Shown here: positions 1 to 10,700 of the stretch, piece by piece
Numbering within the stretch: the stretch's first letter is position 1
Layout of the letters: each line of letters starts with the position of its first letter
Source of the DNA: Bifidobacterium angulatum DSM 20098 = JCM 7096
GTDB taxonomy: Bacteria; Actinomycetota; Actinomycetes; Actinomycetales; Bifidobacteriaceae
Assembly (NCBI RefSeq): GCF_001025155.1
Contig: NZ_AP012322.1
Span: 1 to 64,000 of the forward strand
Length of the DNA: 64,000 bases
Direction: 5' to 3'
The notes under the pieces: model-generated
What the model was told of the DNA's origin: nothing
Database searches by the model: none
Seen by the model: only the letters and a program-made list of their open reading frames with translations
Program-made: the position numbers and the translations under genes

Positions 1-1557
1 GTGACCATGAGCGCCGAAGACCCAACAGTACAAGCCAAGAACATTTGGTCAGACGCCCTTACGCTGCTGAAGCATAAGAAGTCCCTTTCCCCTCGTGACA
101 AGGGATGGCTGGAGGGGGTAACGCCCGAAGCCGTATATGGTACGACCATCGTGCTCTGCGTCGATAACGCCAGCACGCGGCAAGCGCTTGAAAACGAACT
201 CATGCAGGCGCTGCTCGAAGCGCTGAAGATCGTCACCGGTCAGGATATGTTCCCGGCATTCAAGATCGTGCCGCAGCAGACGGCACCGGAACCGAAGCCT
301 GAGTCCAAGCCGCAGCCGAAGAAACCCGCCAGCCACGTTGAGGAACAGCCCGAACTGCCATTGAACGGCCCGTCCCCGTCCCTTGACGATCTGGGTAAGG
401 AGCCTTTCGGAACCGCAGGGCCGGTGCCGACCGTTCCTTCGGCATTGCAGCCGCAGGTCAGTGGCGATGCGGAGGGGCAGTATGGCGTTGACCGCAACAA
501 GGTCCAGCGCGATCCCGAAACGCATCTCAATAAGAATGCGACATTCGACACGTTCGTTCCCGGCGATTCCAACCGTTTCGCCCGCACCGTGGCATTGGCA
601 GTGGCGGAAGGTTCCGGCAAGGATTTCAACCCGCTGTGTATTTACGGCGGATCCGGCTTGGGTAAAACCCACTTGCTGAACGCCATCGGCAACTACGCGC
701 TGGTCAAAGACCCGACGCTTAAGGTGCGTTACGTCAATAGCGAGGAATTCCTGAACGAGTTCATCGAGGCGTTGCAGATCCCTTCGCAAAGCCAGGGGCG
801 TATTGCGGAGTTCAACCGCCGATACCGCAGCGTCGACGTGCTGCTCATCGACGATATTCAGTTCCTTGGCGGCAAGGAAGCGACCCTCGAACAGTTCTTC
901 CATACGTTCAACGCGTTACATCAGGCGAATAAGCGTATCGTCATCGCGTCCGATGTGGCTCCGAAGAACCTCAAGGGCTTCGAGGCCCGCCTCATCTCGC
1001 GCTTCGACTCCGGGTTGACGGTGGATGTCAAGCCGCCGGATCTGGAAACCCGTATCGCCATTCTTCGCATGATGGCGTCCATGAACCACAGCAATATCCC
1101 GAACGACGTGCTTGATCTGATCGCCGAGCGGTTTACGGAGAACATTCGAGAGCTTGAAGGCGCTCTGACCAGAGTGACCGCTGTGGCTTCGCTGAGCAAT
1201 CAGCCGGTGACGCGAGCCATGGCCGAGCAGACGTTGCAGGATTTCTTCACCACCGATGTGGAGATTAAGCCCACGGACATCATCAGCCAGGCCGCGAAGT
1301 ACTTCCATCTCACCTTTGACGATATCGTTGGGCGTTCGCGTATGAAGAACATCGCGCTTGCACGTCAGATCGCCATGTATCTCACGCGAGAAATGACCAG
1401 CATGAGTCTGGTGGATATCGGCAAGGTATTCGGTGGCAAGGACCATACCACGGTTATGCACGCCTGTGACCGTATTACCAATGAAATGCAGCAGCGTCAG
1501 GATATCTACAACTACGTTATGGAGCTTACGGTTCGATTGAAGCAGGGATCCAACTAA
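1..1557 (+). CDS. dnaA: Chromosomal replication initiator protein DnaA
   Basis: ATP-dependent initiator that binds DnaA boxes at oriC, melts the origin and loads helicase. The 518-residue protein has the normal domain order: N-terminal domain I (about 1-85), a long Pro/Glu-rich linker (about 90-170), the AAA+ domain with Walker A GGSGLGKT at 216-223 and Walker B LLIDDIQ at 281-287, and a C-terminal DNA-binding domain with the DnaA signature around [12 protein letters not shown] (478-489). The window opens on its GTG codon; an in-frame ATG two codons later is an alternative start. A hairpin-plus-T-run terminator follows and the DnaA-box cluster of oriC lies just downstream, the usual actinobacterial arrangement. 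Confidence 0.98.
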   Translation: MTMSAEDPTVQAKNIWSDALTLLKHKKSLSPRDKGWLEGVTPEAVYGTTIVLCVDNASTRQALENELMQALLEALKIVTGQDMFPAFKIVPQQTAPEPKPESKPQPKKPASHVEEQPELPLNGPSPSLDDLGKEPFGTAGPVPTVPSALQPQVSGDAEGQYGVDRNKVQRDPETHLNKNATFDTFVPGDSNRFARTVALAVAEGSGKDFNPLCIYGGSGLGKTHLLNAIGNYALVKDPTLKVRYVNSEEFLNEFIEALQIPSQSQGRIAEFNRRYRSVDVLLIDDIQFLGGKEATLEQFFHTFNALHQANKRIVIASDVAPKNLKGFEARLISRFDSGLTVDVKPPDLETRIAILRMMASMNHSNIPNDVLDLIAERFTENIRELEGALTRVTAVASLSNQPVTRAMAEQTLQDFFTTDVEIKPTDIISQAAKYFHLTFDDIVGRSRMKNIALARQIAMYLTREMTSMSLVDIGKVFGGKDHTTVMHACDRITNEMQQRQDIYNYVMELTVRLKQGSN

Positions 1558-1579
1558 CCTACCGAAGCACATACGCCTG

Positions 1580-1613
1580 CCGTCTCTCAGAACGATTCTG
1601 AGAGACGGTTTTT
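1580..1613 (+). terminator. Intrinsic terminator of dnaA
   Basis: Perfect 11-bp stem (CCGTCTCTCAG at 1580-1590 with its complement at 1598-1608), a 7-nt loop, then TTTTT. It begins 22 nt after the dnaA stop codon. Confidence 0.85.
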
Positions 1614-1698
1614 GCATGTTTTGCGGTAATCCACATATCGTTCGGATTTCGGTTCGTCAGAACGATTCTCCCAGCCGCAACACTCCGGCGAAGCCGGT

Positions 1699-1946
1699 AA
1701 AAATTAAAAAAGTTATCCACATAGTTATTCACAAATGTGGGTAAAGCCTGCGGATAACCCGTGGATGACTCCACATTTCGCTGTGGATAACTCGTGGACA
1801 ACTTTGCACCGAATGTGGATAACCGTTCTCGTGCAAAACGCCTGTGGATAACCGGCCATGTTGTCCACATGACTCTTCGAGTTATCCACAATAAGAGGGT
1901 TATCCACAATGCTACATGTGAGAACGGATTGCGAACGTTATCCACA
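1699..1946. other. oriC: oriC: DnaA-box cluster between dnaA and dnaN
   Basis: The dnaA-dnaN intergenic region (1558-2115) has no gene but holds seven perfect DnaA boxes, TTATCCACA or its complement, at 1713, 1782, 1814, 1843, 1882, 1900 and 1938 (first base of each), in both orientations. Near-matches occur at 1725 (TTATTCACA), 1749 (TGCGGATAA) and 1861 (TTGTCCACA). An A/T-rich stretch (1699-1712) abuts the first box and another A/T-rich stretch (about 1957-2015) follows the last; either could be the unwinding element. Position and box density make this the replication origin. Confidence 0.95.
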
Positions 1947-2115
1947 TATCCACCGGACCTTATTATGAGTATTACTGACGTAGTTACCTCAACTAATCTT
2001 CATAGCAATAATGCGCCGACTGAGCCGATTCTGAAAGCATCCGCAAGTCGCTACAATGATTTTCAGTTCAAGAAATACCCGTTCCACGGGTTCTTCCCAG
2101 TGAAAGCAGGCTTTT

Positions 2116-3240
2116 ATGAAGGTTGAAGTCAATTCCGGCGCACTCGCCGACGCAGTAGCATGGACGACCAGGGTCATTGATGCTCGTCCTTCCAACCCAA
2201 TTCTTGCCGGCATCCGGCTTGAAGCAGCAGATGGTGCCCTACGGCTTTCCGCCTTCAATTACGAAATTTCTGCCCGCGACCATATCGAAGCTGGAGTCGA
2301 CGAATCCGGCAGCATCCTCGTGCTTGGCAAGCTGCTCGCCGACATCACCAAATCACTGCCATCCGAAAAAACCTATCTTTCGGCCAACTCCACCACGTTG
2401 ACCATCACCTCCGGCAAATCGACGTTCACCATGCAGCTGATGCCGAACGCCGAATACCCCGATTTGCCGAGCATGCCAGGCATGCTCGGCCAGGTCGACG
2501 CACCGACCTTCATACAGGCAGTATCTCAGGCCTGCGTCGCAGTCTCCCGCGAAGAAAACCGCCCCGTGCTGACAGGCGTGCGCATGCAGTTCGACGGCGA
2601 CAAGGTGGTGCTGACATCCACCGATCGTTTCCGCCTGGCCCGCGCCACCTTCTCCTGGAGCCCCCAGGATCCGACCGTGCACACCACTACGCTCGTCCGT
2701 GGCTCGCTGCTTCGCGATGTCTCCCGTTCCCTTAACGAACGTCAGAACCTCACCCTTGATTTCGATACGGAGAACCCGTCCCTCCTCGGCTTCGACAATG
2801 CCGGGCGCTCCTCCACCTCGCAGCTCATCGACGGCGAATTCCCCGCAGTCGACAGACTGTTCGCCGACGACTATCCGATTCAAGCCGTCATCGACAAGCA
2901 GTCCCTGATCGGCGCCATCAAGCGTGTGGCCCTGGTCGCCGAACGTGACGCCCCCATTCGCATGGTCTTCTCCGGGCAGGAACTCACCTTGAGCGCCGGT
3001 GCCGTGGACGAAGCGCAGGCAAAGGAAATCATCGACGTCGATATGGATGGTGACGACATCACCGTCGCCTTCAACCCGTCGTACCTTATCGAAGGTCTGA
3101 GCGCCATCAGCGAACCGTATGTCCGCATGAAGCTCACCACCGCCGTAAAGCCCGTGGAATTCAACGGCCAGCAGGAAGCCGACTCCGACGAGTCGATGGA
3201 TTACCGCTATCTGCTCGTTCCGATGCGATTCAACAACTGA
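2116..3240 (+). CDS. dnaN: DNA polymerase III subunit beta (sliding clamp)
   Basis: Ring-shaped processivity clamp that tethers DNA polymerase III and mismatch-repair partners to DNA. The 374-residue length is typical and the protein begins MKVEVNSGALADAVAW, as clamp domain 1 does. Conserved clamp features include RPVLTGVRMQ in the middle domain and the C-terminal YLLVPMRFNN, which matches the usual PMR ending. It lies directly downstream of oriC and 32 nt upstream of recF, in the expected origin operon. Confidence 0.97.
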   Translation: MKVEVNSGALADAVAWTTRVIDARPSNPILAGIRLEAADGALRLSAFNYEISARDHIEAGVDESGSILVLGKLLADITKSLPSEKTYLSANSTTLTITSGKSTFTMQLMPNAEYPDLPSMPGMLGQVDAPTFIQAVSQACVAVSREENRPVLTGVRMQFDGDKVVLTSTDRFRLARATFSWSPQDPTVHTTTLVRGSLLRDVSRSLNERQNLTLDFDTENPSLLGFDNAGRSSTSQLIDGEFPAVDRLFADDYPIQAVIDKQSLIGAIKRVALVAERDAPIRMVFSGQELTLSAGAVDEAQAKEIIDVDMDGDDITVAFNPSYLIEGLSAISEPYVRMKLTTAVKPVEFNGQQEADSDESMDYRYLLVPMRFNN

Positions 3241-3272
3241 ATCACAGCCTCCATCTACCCCGACTGACAGCC

Positions 3273-4427
3273 ATGTATATTTCGCGCCTCGCTCTTGACC
3301 ATTTCCGTTCCTGGAATCAGGTCGTAGTGGACTTTACGCCTGGAGTGAACGTGCTGTATGGGGCGAACGGTCTGGGCAAAACCAATCTGGTCGAGGCCGT
3401 GGAGGTTTTGTCTACCGGCGGCAGCCATAGGGTGAACTCCTCGCTGCCGCTGGTGGAACGCGGGTATGGCAAAGCGACCATTCGAGTCAATGCCAATACT
3501 GCCGAAACCACCACCTACGAGGTGACGATTGCAGCGCGTGGCGCGAATCGTGCACGAGTGAATTCCGGGCCGTCGCAGTATCTTCGCGATGTGGTCGGTC
3601 TGGTGCCGTCTGTCTCGTTCACACCGGAAGACCAGCGTTTGATCAGCGCGGATCCGGCCACGCGCCGCGGTTTCCTCAATCAGAGTGCCGGTATGCTGAT
3701 TCCCGGGTACACCGGTCGGCTGCAGCGGTTCACGCAGATCGCACGCCAGCGTGCAGCACTCCTGAAGCAGCTTGGTCAGCATGAAGGCTCAGCGGATGCG
3801 GTATTGAGCGGACTGGAGGTTTGGACGGGGCAATTCATCGAAGCCGGCGTCGCCCTGACCAGAATGCGTAACGAGGTGATGGGGATTCTGGCGACCCCGT
3901 TCTCCGATATCTATGCACGCCTTGCCTCGGGGCACGGCAAAGCGGAAATCGTCTATGAGCCGTCGTTTGTGGAAGTCCGCGACTGTGATACTCCGGAGCT
4001 GAATATCTCCGAACATTTCCAGCGTCTATACCCGGGCGAGGTGTCTCGCGGCATGAACCTCATCGGCCCGCAGCGCGATGATTTCTCGGTGTTGCTCGAT
4101 GGCGAGCCGGCTCGTGATTTCGCCTCGAACGGCGAGATGTGGACCATGGCGCTGTCGCTCAAAATGGCGTTGTTCGAGGCGATCGCCGAATCTCGCGGCA
4201 TCAGGCCCATTGTGATTCTCGATGATGTGTTCGCGCAGCTGGATGAATCTCGTAGGCATCAGATCCTCGATTTCGCCAATGATCAGGATCAGGTGCTGGT
4301 CACCGCTGCCGCGGCGAGCGATATTCCGCAAGACGATAGGGCGAATATCATCGACGTCGCCTCGCTGAAGGAACAATCGGATATGTTCGGTGCGATGCCC
4401 ATGCCGTCAGGAAGCGGTTCGCTATGA
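3273..4427 (+). CDS. recF: DNA replication and repair protein RecF
   Basis: SMC-like ATPase that helps load RecA at single-strand gaps. The 384-residue protein starts MYISRLALDHFRSW, followed by Walker A GANGLGKTN (residues about 31-39). The C-terminal region has the ABC-type signature and Walker B (PIVILDDVFAQLD, then RRHQI). There is no strong Shine-Dalgarno; the start is chosen from the conserved N-terminus. Its stop overlaps the next start by 4 nt (ATGA), indicating translational coupling with the DciA-like gene. Confidence 0.96.
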   Translation: MYISRLALDHFRSWNQVVVDFTPGVNVLYGANGLGKTNLVEAVEVLSTGGSHRVNSSLPLVERGYGKATIRVNANTAETTTYEVTIAARGANRARVNSGPSQYLRDVVGLVPSVSFTPEDQRLISADPATRRGFLNQSAGMLIPGYTGRLQRFTQIARQRAALLKQLGQHEGSADAVLSGLEVWTGQFIEAGVALTRMRNEVMGILATPFSDIYARLASGHGKAEIVYEPSFVEVRDCDTPELNISEHFQRLYPGEVSRGMNLIGPQRDDFSVLLDGEPARDFASNGEMWTMALSLKMALFEAIAESRGIRPIVILDDVFAQLDESRRHQILDFANDQDQVLVTAAAASDIPQDDRANIIDVASLKEQSDMFGAMPMPSGSGSL

Positions 4428-4894
4428 AACCGCCGATAACGGTGACATTGAAGCTGGACCAGCGCACCCTGCCAGCTCAGGTGTTCGAACGATATGCGCG
4501 GCGTGAGGATTCGCGCAAAATCAGGGCCATTCGAGCGGAACTCGCATGGGAGAACTTCGGCAAACCGGGGCGCGACCCGGTCAAACTCGGTGGCGTGGCG
4601 ACGGTTATCGCGAAGAACGGCAATTGGATGCCGTATCTTAAGATCTCCCAGCTGAACAACCATTGGGATCAGGTGGTTGGTCCTGGCGTGGCGCAGCATT
4701 CCCATGTCGTGAGCCTGCGCGACGGAGTGCTGACCATCGCGGCCGAATCCCAGGTATGGGCCACGCAGCTTACGTTTCTTATTCCGCAGCTCACCGATAC
4801 CATCACCAGAAAACTGGAAGGGCTGCCCATTACCGATATTCGGGTGAGGGGGCCCTCCGTGGGGTACAGCAGAAAATGGGGCAAACGTCGTTAA
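4424..4894 (+). CDS. DUF721 / DciA-like replication protein
   Basis: Protein of 156 residues matching the DUF721 family found between recF and gyrB in most Actinobacteria. Members related to DciA interact with or help load replicative helicase in bacteria lacking DnaC/DnaI. Visible are the central segment with W-ENFGKPGRDPVKLGG and the DUF721 core (HSHVVSLRDGVLTIAAESQVWATQL, given here only to mark residues about 95-120). Function is inferred from family and neighbourhood. It overlaps recF by 4 nt. Confidence 0.85.
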   Translation: MKPPITVTLKLDQRTLPAQVFERYARREDSRKIRAIRAELAWENFGKPGRDPVKLGGVATVIAKNGNWMPYLKISQLNNHWDQVVGPGVAQHSHVVSLRDGVLTIAAESQVWATQLTFLIPQLTDTITRKLEGLPITDIRVRGPSVGYSRKWGKRR

Positions 4895-5039
4895 CGGCTG
4901 TATATAGTGCTCGTCGCGGTGCGTGAGTAGAATCACATGCAGTATAGTCAAAACGTCTCAAGGGGCCTTAGAAGGCGTTTTTGAGGTAATGGACCGCGAA
5001 AAACCCCTTCGCGAGCCAGTGACGCAGGAAGGAAGCTCC

Positions 5040-7142
5040 TTGGCGGATTCGCTGGAGAATGCTACGAGCAAAGAAGAACAGCTCAAAGCCGTAGACGAAC
5101 ATATCAATAATGCCGAATTGCAGGATGGCGAGCTCGACGAGTCAATGACTCCCGAACATTACGACGCCTCCGATCTTAAGGTTCTTGAAGGTCTTGAGGC
5201 CGTGCGTATCCGCCCAGGCATGTATATCGGATCCACCGGTCCTCGCGGCCTGCACCATCTGGTGTATGAGATCGTCGATAATTCGGTGGATGAGGCGTTG
5301 GCAGGTTACGCCAGCCATATCGAAGTCACGATTCTGCCGGATAACGGCATTCGCGTCGTGGACGATGGCCGTGGCATCCCCGTCGATATCGTGCCGGGCG
5401 AAGGTGTCTCCGGCGTGGAAACCGTGATGACCAAGCTGCACGCCGGCGGCAAGTTCGGCGGTGGCGGCTATGCCGTTTCCGGCGGTCTGCACGGCGTGGG
5501 TATCTCCGTGGTGAACGCGCTGTCCACCCGCGTGGACATCGAAGTGCGCCGCCAGGGATTCCACTGGACCCAGACCTATAAGGACCAGCACCCCACGGCA
5601 CCGCTGGCGCAGGGGCAGCCCATGACAGACGACGAGTCCACCGGCACATCCGTCACCTTCTGGGCCGATCCGGCGATCTTCGAGACCACCACATACGACT
5701 TCGAGACGCTGCGTAGCCGTTTCCAGCAGATGGCGTTCCTGAACAAGGGCCTGAAGATCACGCTGACCGATCTTCGCCAACTGGACGAAGCCGGCGACGA
5801 AGTGGCCGGCGACGGCGACAATGCCGCCGAGGAACTGCATCAGACCGCCACCTACCAGTACGTCAACGGCATCAAGGATTACGTGGACTATTTGGTGAAG
5901 TCCCGCAAGGCCGTGCCGGTGGAGGACGAGGTCATCAACTTCGACGCCGAAGACCTCAAGCTGGGCATCTCCGCGGAAATCGCCATGGAATGGACCACCG
6001 CGTATTCCGAATCCGTGCACACCTTCGCGAACACCATCTCGACCACCGAGGGCGGCACCCACGAGGAAGGCTTTAGAGCCGCGCTGACCTCACTGGTGAA
6101 TCGTTATGCGCGTGAGAAGAACATCCTCAAGGACAAGGACGAGAACCTGTCCGGCGATGATGTACGCGAAGGCCTGACCGCGGTGGTGTCCGTCAAGCTC
6201 ACCAACCCTCAGTTCGAAGGCCAGACGAAAACCAAACTCGGCAACTCCGAAGCCAAGACCTTCGTGCAGCGTGTGATGACCGACAAGCTCGGCGACTGGT
6301 TCGACGCGCATCCGAGCGAGGCGAAGAACGTCATCCAGAAGGCCATCGAAGCGTCCCGCGCTCGTCTTGCCGCCAAGAAGGCCCGCGAAAACACTCGACG
6401 TAAGTCGATTTTCGAATCCGCCGGCATGCCGGACAAGCTGAAGGACTGCCAGTCCAACAATCCGGAGGAATGCGAGCTGTTCATCGTGGAGGGTGATTCC
6501 GCAGGCGGTTCCGCCATCCAGGGGCGCAACCCGATCACCCAGGCGATTCTGCCGCTGCGAGGCAAGATCCTGAACACCGAGCGCGCAAGCCTTGACCGCA
6601 TGATGAAGTCCGACACCATCGAATCGCTGATCACCGCGGTCGGCGGTGGTTACGGCGAGGACTTCGATATCAACAAGGTGCGCTACCACAAGGTCATCAT
6701 CATGGCCGATGCCGATGTCGATGGCGCTCATATCGCCACGCTGAACCTGACCTTGTTCTTCCGCTATATGCGGCCGATGATCACGGCCGGTTACGTGTAT
6801 GTGGCCATGCCGCCGCTGTACCGACTCAAGTGGACCAAGGGCGCGCATGATTTCGTCTACACCGACGCCGAGCGCGACCGTGTGCTTGCCGAAGGCAAGG
6901 CGAAGGGACGCCAGCTGCCGAAGGGCGAAGGCATCCAGCGCTACAAGGGTCTGGGCGAGATGAGCTATCAGGAACTGTGGGAAACCACCATGGATCCGGA
7001 GCATCGTATTTTGAAGCAGGTGCAGATCGAGGATGCGGAAGCCGCGGACGAGACCTTCTCCATGCTGATGGGCGACGAGGTTGAACCGCGCCGACTGTTC
7101 ATCCAGCGCAACGCGCGCAACGTCAGCTGGATCGACGCCTAA
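5040..7142 (+). CDS. gyrB: DNA gyrase subunit B
   Basis: ATPase subunit of type II topoisomerase that, with GyrA, introduces negative supercoils. Seen in order: the GHKL ATP-binding domain (VDNSVDEALAG, DDGRGIPVD, GGLHGVGISVVNALS), the transducer domain, the TOPRIM domain (EGDSAGGSA, then ADADVDGAHI) and the C-terminal tail (PRRLFIQRNA). The start is uncertain. The frame is open from an ATG at 4923, with another ATG at 4989, but neither has a good ribosome site. TTG at 5040 is preceded by AGGAAGG with a 7-nt spacer and gives a 700-residue protein that begins (M)ADSLENATS. Confidence 0.96.
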   Translation: MADSLENATSKEEQLKAVDEHINNAELQDGELDESMTPEHYDASDLKVLEGLEAVRIRPGMYIGSTGPRGLHHLVYEIVDNSVDEALAGYASHIEVTILPDNGIRVVDDGRGIPVDIVPGEGVSGVETVMTKLHAGGKFGGGGYAVSGGLHGVGISVVNALSTRVDIEVRRQGFHWTQTYKDQHPTAPLAQGQPMTDDESTGTSVTFWADPAIFETTTYDFETLRSRFQQMAFLNKGLKITLTDLRQLDEAGDEVAGDGDNAAEELHQTATYQYVNGIKDYVDYLVKSRKAVPVEDEVINFDAEDLKLGISAEIAMEWTTAYSESVHTFANTISTTEGGTHEEGFRAALTSLVNRYAREKNILKDKDENLSGDDVREGLTAVVSVKLTNPQFEGQTKTKLGNSEAKTFVQRVMTDKLGDWFDAHPSEAKNVIQKAIEASRARLAAKKARENTRRKSIFESAGMPDKLKDCQSNNPEECELFIVEGDSAGGSAIQGRNPITQAILPLRGKILNTERASLDRMMKSDTIESLITAVGGGYGEDFDINKVRYHKVIIMADADVDGAHIATLNLTLFFRYMRPMITAGYVYVAMPPLYRLKWTKGAHDFVYTDAERDRVLAEGKAKGRQLPKGEGIQRYKGLGEMSYQELWETTMDPEHRILKQVQIEDAEAADETFSMLMGDEVEPRRLFIQRNARNVSWIDA

Positions 7143-7212
7143 CCGGCATATTGCATCTCCTCTTGCGCTTCGAACATCACGGCCGATGCGCAAGAGGGCC
7201 AGAAAACGTAAC

Positions 7213-7240
7213 GGGGGAAGCCTTGAACGGCTTCTCCCCC
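7213..7240 (+). other. Hairpin in the gyrB-gyrA gap
   Basis: Inverted repeat GGGGGAAGCC / GGCTTCTCCCCC (one bulged T) in the 153-nt gap between gyrB and gyrA. There is no T-run, so it may be an RNA-stability or pausing structure and not a terminator. A second weaker pair (CTTGCGC...GCGCAAG, about 7163-7195) lies just upstream. Confidence 0.4.
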
Positions 7241-7295
7241 AGCCGGTTGTGTGACCGGCAGCTCCTTGTTGGAGGAGCATAGCTACGGAGGAAAA

Positions 7296-9974
7296 GTGGC
7301 AGACGAAAACAACAATGACAACGGTCAGTTCGTGCCGGACGGCTCGATGGAACCGCTAAGCCCGCAAGAGGCCGACAACACCGATTACGGCCTGATGGTC
7401 GGCGAACGCATCCAGGTGCGTGATCTGCAGACGGAAATGCGCGAATCGTACCTCGCCTACGCCATGAGCGTGATCGTGGATCGAGCGTTGCCGGATGTAC
7501 GCGACGGTATGAAACCGGTGCATCGCCGCGTGGTGTATGCCATGTACGACGGCGGCTACCGTCCCGATCGTGGCTATTCCAAGTGCGCGCGCGTGGTCGG
7601 CGAGGTCATGGGTAAATACCATCCGCACGGCGACTCCGCCATCTACGATACGTTGGTGCGTATGGCGCAGTCCTGGTCCATGCGCTATATGCTGGTCGAC
7701 GGTCAGGGCAATTTCGGCTCCCCCGGCGACGATCCGGCTGCGGCAATGCGTTACACCGAATGCCGCATGGCGCCGCTCGCCATGGAAATGGTGCGTGATA
7801 TCGACAAGGACACCGTTGATTTCCTGCCGAACTACGACGGTAAGACGCAGGAACCGACCGTACTGCCGGCACGTTTCCCGAATCTGCTGTGCAACGGTTC
7901 CTCCGGTATCGCAGTCGGCATGGCCACTAACATTCCGCCGCACAACATGCGTGAGGTCGCCGAAGGCGTGCATTGGGCGCTTGACCACCCGGAGGCAAGC
8001 CGTGAGGAGCTGCTCGACAACCTGATTCGCATCATCAAGGGACCGGATTTCCCGACCGGTGCCACCATTCTCGGCCATAAGGGCATCGAACAGGCCTACC
8101 GCACCGGCCGCGGCCTGATCACCATGCGGGCCGTCGTCAACACCGAGGAGATCAAGGGCCGCATGTGCCTGGTCGTCACCGAGCTGCCGTATCAGGTCAA
8201 CCCCGATAGACTGGTCGCCTCCATCCGCGAAGCGGTGCGCGACGGTAAGATCCAGGGCATCGCCGACATGCGTGACGAAACCTCCGGCCGTACCGGTCAG
8301 CGCCTGGTGCTCGTGCTCAAGCGCGACGCGGTTCCGAAGGTCGTGCTTAACAATCTGTACAAGCATTCCCAGCTGCAGCAGACTTTTGGCGCCAATATGC
8401 TGGCGCTGGTCGACGGCGTGCCGCGGACGCTGAGCCTTGATGCGTTCATCCGCCATTGGATCAACCATCAGATCGACGTGGTCGCCCGTCGTACCGCCTA
8501 CCTCAAGCGTGAGGCGGAGGAACGCGATCATATTCTGCAGGGTCTGCTGAAGGCGCTCGACGCCATCGAAGAGGTCATCAAGCTGATTCGCAGCAGCCAG
8601 GGGCGTGAGGACGCACGTCCGAAACTGATGGAATTCCTCGACATCGATCAGGTTCAGGCCGATGCCATCCTGTCGATGCAGTTGGTGCGACTGGCCAATA
8701 TGGAAGCGCAGAAGATCGTCGACGAGCATAACGAGCTGATGCGCAAGATCGCCGACTACAACGATATTCTCGCCAAGCCGGAACGCCAGCGCAGGATCGT
8801 CGGCGACGAGCTCGACGAAATCGTCGCCAAGTATGGCGATGAGCGTCGCACCAAGATTCTGCCGTACAGCGGCGAGATGAACGTCGAGGATCTCATCCCC
8901 GAAGAGAACGTGGTGGTCACCGTCACCCACTCCGGTTTCATCAAGCGCACCAAGGCCGACGAATACCGTGCGCAGCACCGTGGCGGCAAGGGCATCAAGG
9001 GCGCGAAACTGCGTGAGGATGATGTGGTCGATCACTTCTTCCTGACCAGCACGCATAACTGGCTGCTGTTCTTCACGAACAAGGGTCGCGTCTACCGTCT
9101 CAAGGCGTATGAGCTGCCGGAAGGCTCGAGGGATTCCAAGGGGCAGCATGTGGCGAACCTGCTGCAGTTCGGGCCCGACGAGACCATCCAGACCGTGCTG
9201 TCGATTCCGAATTACGAGGTCGCCAAGTACCTGGTGCTCGCAACCCGTTCCGGCAAGGTCAAGAAGACCGCGCTTGCCGAGTACGACTCTCCGCGTCAGG
9301 GCGGTCTGATTGCAGTGCGTCTGATGACCGACGAGAACGGCGAAAACGCAGACGAACTGATTGGTGCCGCACTGTGCAACGCCGACGACGACATCATGCT
9401 GGTGTCCAGAAAGGGCATGAGCCTGAAATTCACCGCCAACGACGAACAGCTGCGCCCGATGGGCCGACAGACCGCCGGCGTGCAGGGCATGAAATTCCGC
9501 GACGGCGACGAGTTGCTGGCTATGGACGTGGTGTGGGGCGATTCCGACAAGGATCTGCTCGTGGTCACCGATGAGGGCTTCGCCAAGCGTTCCGCCGTCA
9601 GCGAGTATCGTCTGCAGGGGCGTAACGGTTACGGCGTCAAGGCGTTGCAGCTTGCTGAAGGCCGTGGATCGCTGGTCGGCGCGCTGATTGTTTCCGAAGA
9701 TGACCAGGTGATGGCCATTATGAAGTCAGGCAAGGTGATTCGTTCCGATGTGGCCGAGGTCAAGCGCACCGGCCGTAATACGCAGGGCGTTACGCTGGCC
9801 AAGCCGGATAAGAATGACGAGATCATCTCCATCGCATTGAACGCCGAGAAGGATGATGCCGACGATCAGAACGACGTTCAGCCCGCCCAGTCCGAACAGT
9901 CGGATTCCGCCGAGCAGCAGGCCGAACAGCCCGCTGACGTACAGAATGTGAACACTGAGTCGGATGGCGAGTAA
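7296..9974 (+). CDS. gyrA: DNA gyrase subunit A
   Basis: DNA-cleaving subunit of gyrase. From the GTG start at 7296 (GGAGG 4 nt upstream) the protein is 892 residues. The N-terminal winged-helix region contains [10 protein letters not shown], with Ser114 and Asp118 equivalent to E. coli Ser83 and Asp87, so quinolone-target positions look wild type. The active tyrosine is in AMRYTECRM (Tyr153). The beta-pinwheel C-terminal domain carries the gyrase-specific box QHRGGKG. The last 60 or so residues are an acidic Gln/Asp-rich tail. An upstream ATG at 7251 is possible but has no better ribosome site. Confidence 0.97.
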   Translation: MADENNNDNGQFVPDGSMEPLSPQEADNTDYGLMVGERIQVRDLQTEMRESYLAYAMSVIVDRALPDVRDGMKPVHRRVVYAMYDGGYRPDRGYSKCARVVGEVMGKYHPHGDSAIYDTLVRMAQSWSMRYMLVDGQGNFGSPGDDPAAAMRYTECRMAPLAMEMVRDIDKDTVDFLPNYDGKTQEPTVLPARFPNLLCNGSSGIAVGMATNIPPHNMREVAEGVHWALDHPEASREELLDNLIRIIKGPDFPTGATILGHKGIEQAYRTGRGLITMRAVVNTEEIKGRMCLVVTELPYQVNPDRLVASIREAVRDGKIQGIADMRDETSGRTGQRLVLVLKRDAVPKVVLNNLYKHSQLQQTFGANMLALVDGVPRTLSLDAFIRHWINHQIDVVARRTAYLKREAEERDHILQGLLKALDAIEEVIKLIRSSQGREDARPKLMEFLDIDQVQADAILSMQLVRLANMEAQKIVDEHNELMRKIADYNDILAKPERQRRIVGDELDEIVAKYGDERRTKILPYSGEMNVEDLIPEENVVVTVTHSGFIKRTKADEYRAQHRGGKGIKGAKLREDDVVDHFFLTSTHNWLLFFTNKGRVYRLKAYELPEGSRDSKGQHVANLLQFGPDETIQTVLSIPNYEVAKYLVLATRSGKVKKTALAEYDSPRQGGLIAVRLMTDENGENADELIGAALCNADDDIMLVSRKGMSLKFTANDEQLRPMGRQTAGVQGMKFRDGDELLAMDVVWGDSDKDLLVVTDEGFAKRSAVSEYRLQGRNGYGVKALQLAEGRGSLVGALIVSEDDQVMAIMKSGKVIRSDVAEVKRTGRNTQGVTLAKPDKNDEIISIALNAEKDDADDQNDVQPAQSEQSDSAEQQAEQPADVQNVNTESDGE

Positions 9975-10029
9975 TCGTCGGTAAAGATTGCTAGTCTCGG
10001 CTACAGATAGCGAATCATGAAGGAGCAAC

Positions 10030-10641
10030 ATGAGCGACGACAAGCCTGAAGAGAACGTGACCGCCGAAACCGCCGAGGCGCCGGCGAACACCAACGCGAC
10101 CGAGGCGGTCGAACCGGTCGATCAGCCGCGCGGCCTGGATGACGCTCCGCGTGAGGCCCGTTCCGTGTCGAGCCAGTCCACTGCCAGCGAGAAGTCTCAC
10201 ACCTTCCCCACGGCGACTTCGACCACGCCTACCGGCGTTCCCGTGCGTCCGGCTCCGTCCGGCAAGCGTGGCACGCCGCGCGCACGCCGCATGAACCTGT
10301 CGCTGACGCGTTTGAACGCGTGGAGCGTTGCCAAGGTGTCCTTCATGATGTCGCTTGCGTGGGGCATCATCCAGATCATCGCGGCGGGCCTGGTGTGGAT
10401 GCTGCTGAACGTCGTCGGCGTATTCGACCAGCTGACGCAGATCGTCGCATCCACAGGTCTTGACGCAGGCGGTTTGAACCTGACCGATGTGTTCTCGTTG
10501 AGCTCGGTGCTGTCCGCGGTGACGATCTTCTCCATCATCGAAATCGTGCTGTTCACTCTGCTCGCGGCCATTGTCGCTCTGATCTATAACGTCGTGAGCT
10601 CCCTGGTGGGAGGCGTGCACATCACGCTTGGCGACGACTGA
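10030..10641 (+). CDS. DUF3566 transmembrane protein
   Basis: Protein of 203 residues with a long polar, probably disordered N-terminal half (about 1-95, rich in Glu, Thr, Ser, Pro) and a C-terminal half with two hydrophobic membrane segments (about 105-135 and 160-190). DUF3566 proteins follow gyrA in many Actinobacteria; their role is not established. A clear ribosome site (GAAGGAG) precedes the ATG, 55 nt after gyrA, so it is probably co-transcribed. It is followed by a strong terminator. Confidence 0.88.
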   Translation: MSDDKPEENVTAETAEAPANTNATEAVEPVDQPRGLDDAPREARSVSSQSTASEKSHTFPTATSTTPTGVPVRPAPSGKRGTPRARRMNLSLTRLNAWSVAKVSFMMSLAWGIIQIIAAGLVWMLLNVVGVFDQLTQIVASTGLDAGGLNLTDVFSLSSVLSAVTIFSIIEIVLFTLLAAIVALIYNVVSSLVGGVHITLGDD

Positions 10642-10667
10642 GTCGCGGCGGGCGGCAGCAACGCGCA

Positions 10668-10700
10668 ACGGGTGGCGGATTATTCCGCCGCCCGTTTTTT
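10668..10700 (+). terminator. Intrinsic terminator of the gyrA-DUF3566 unit
   Basis: Stem ACGGGTGGCGGA / TCCGCCGCCCGT with a 4-nt loop and a T6 run. The rest of the gap to 11160 holds the promoter of the next gene and nothing else recognised. Confidence 0.85.
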
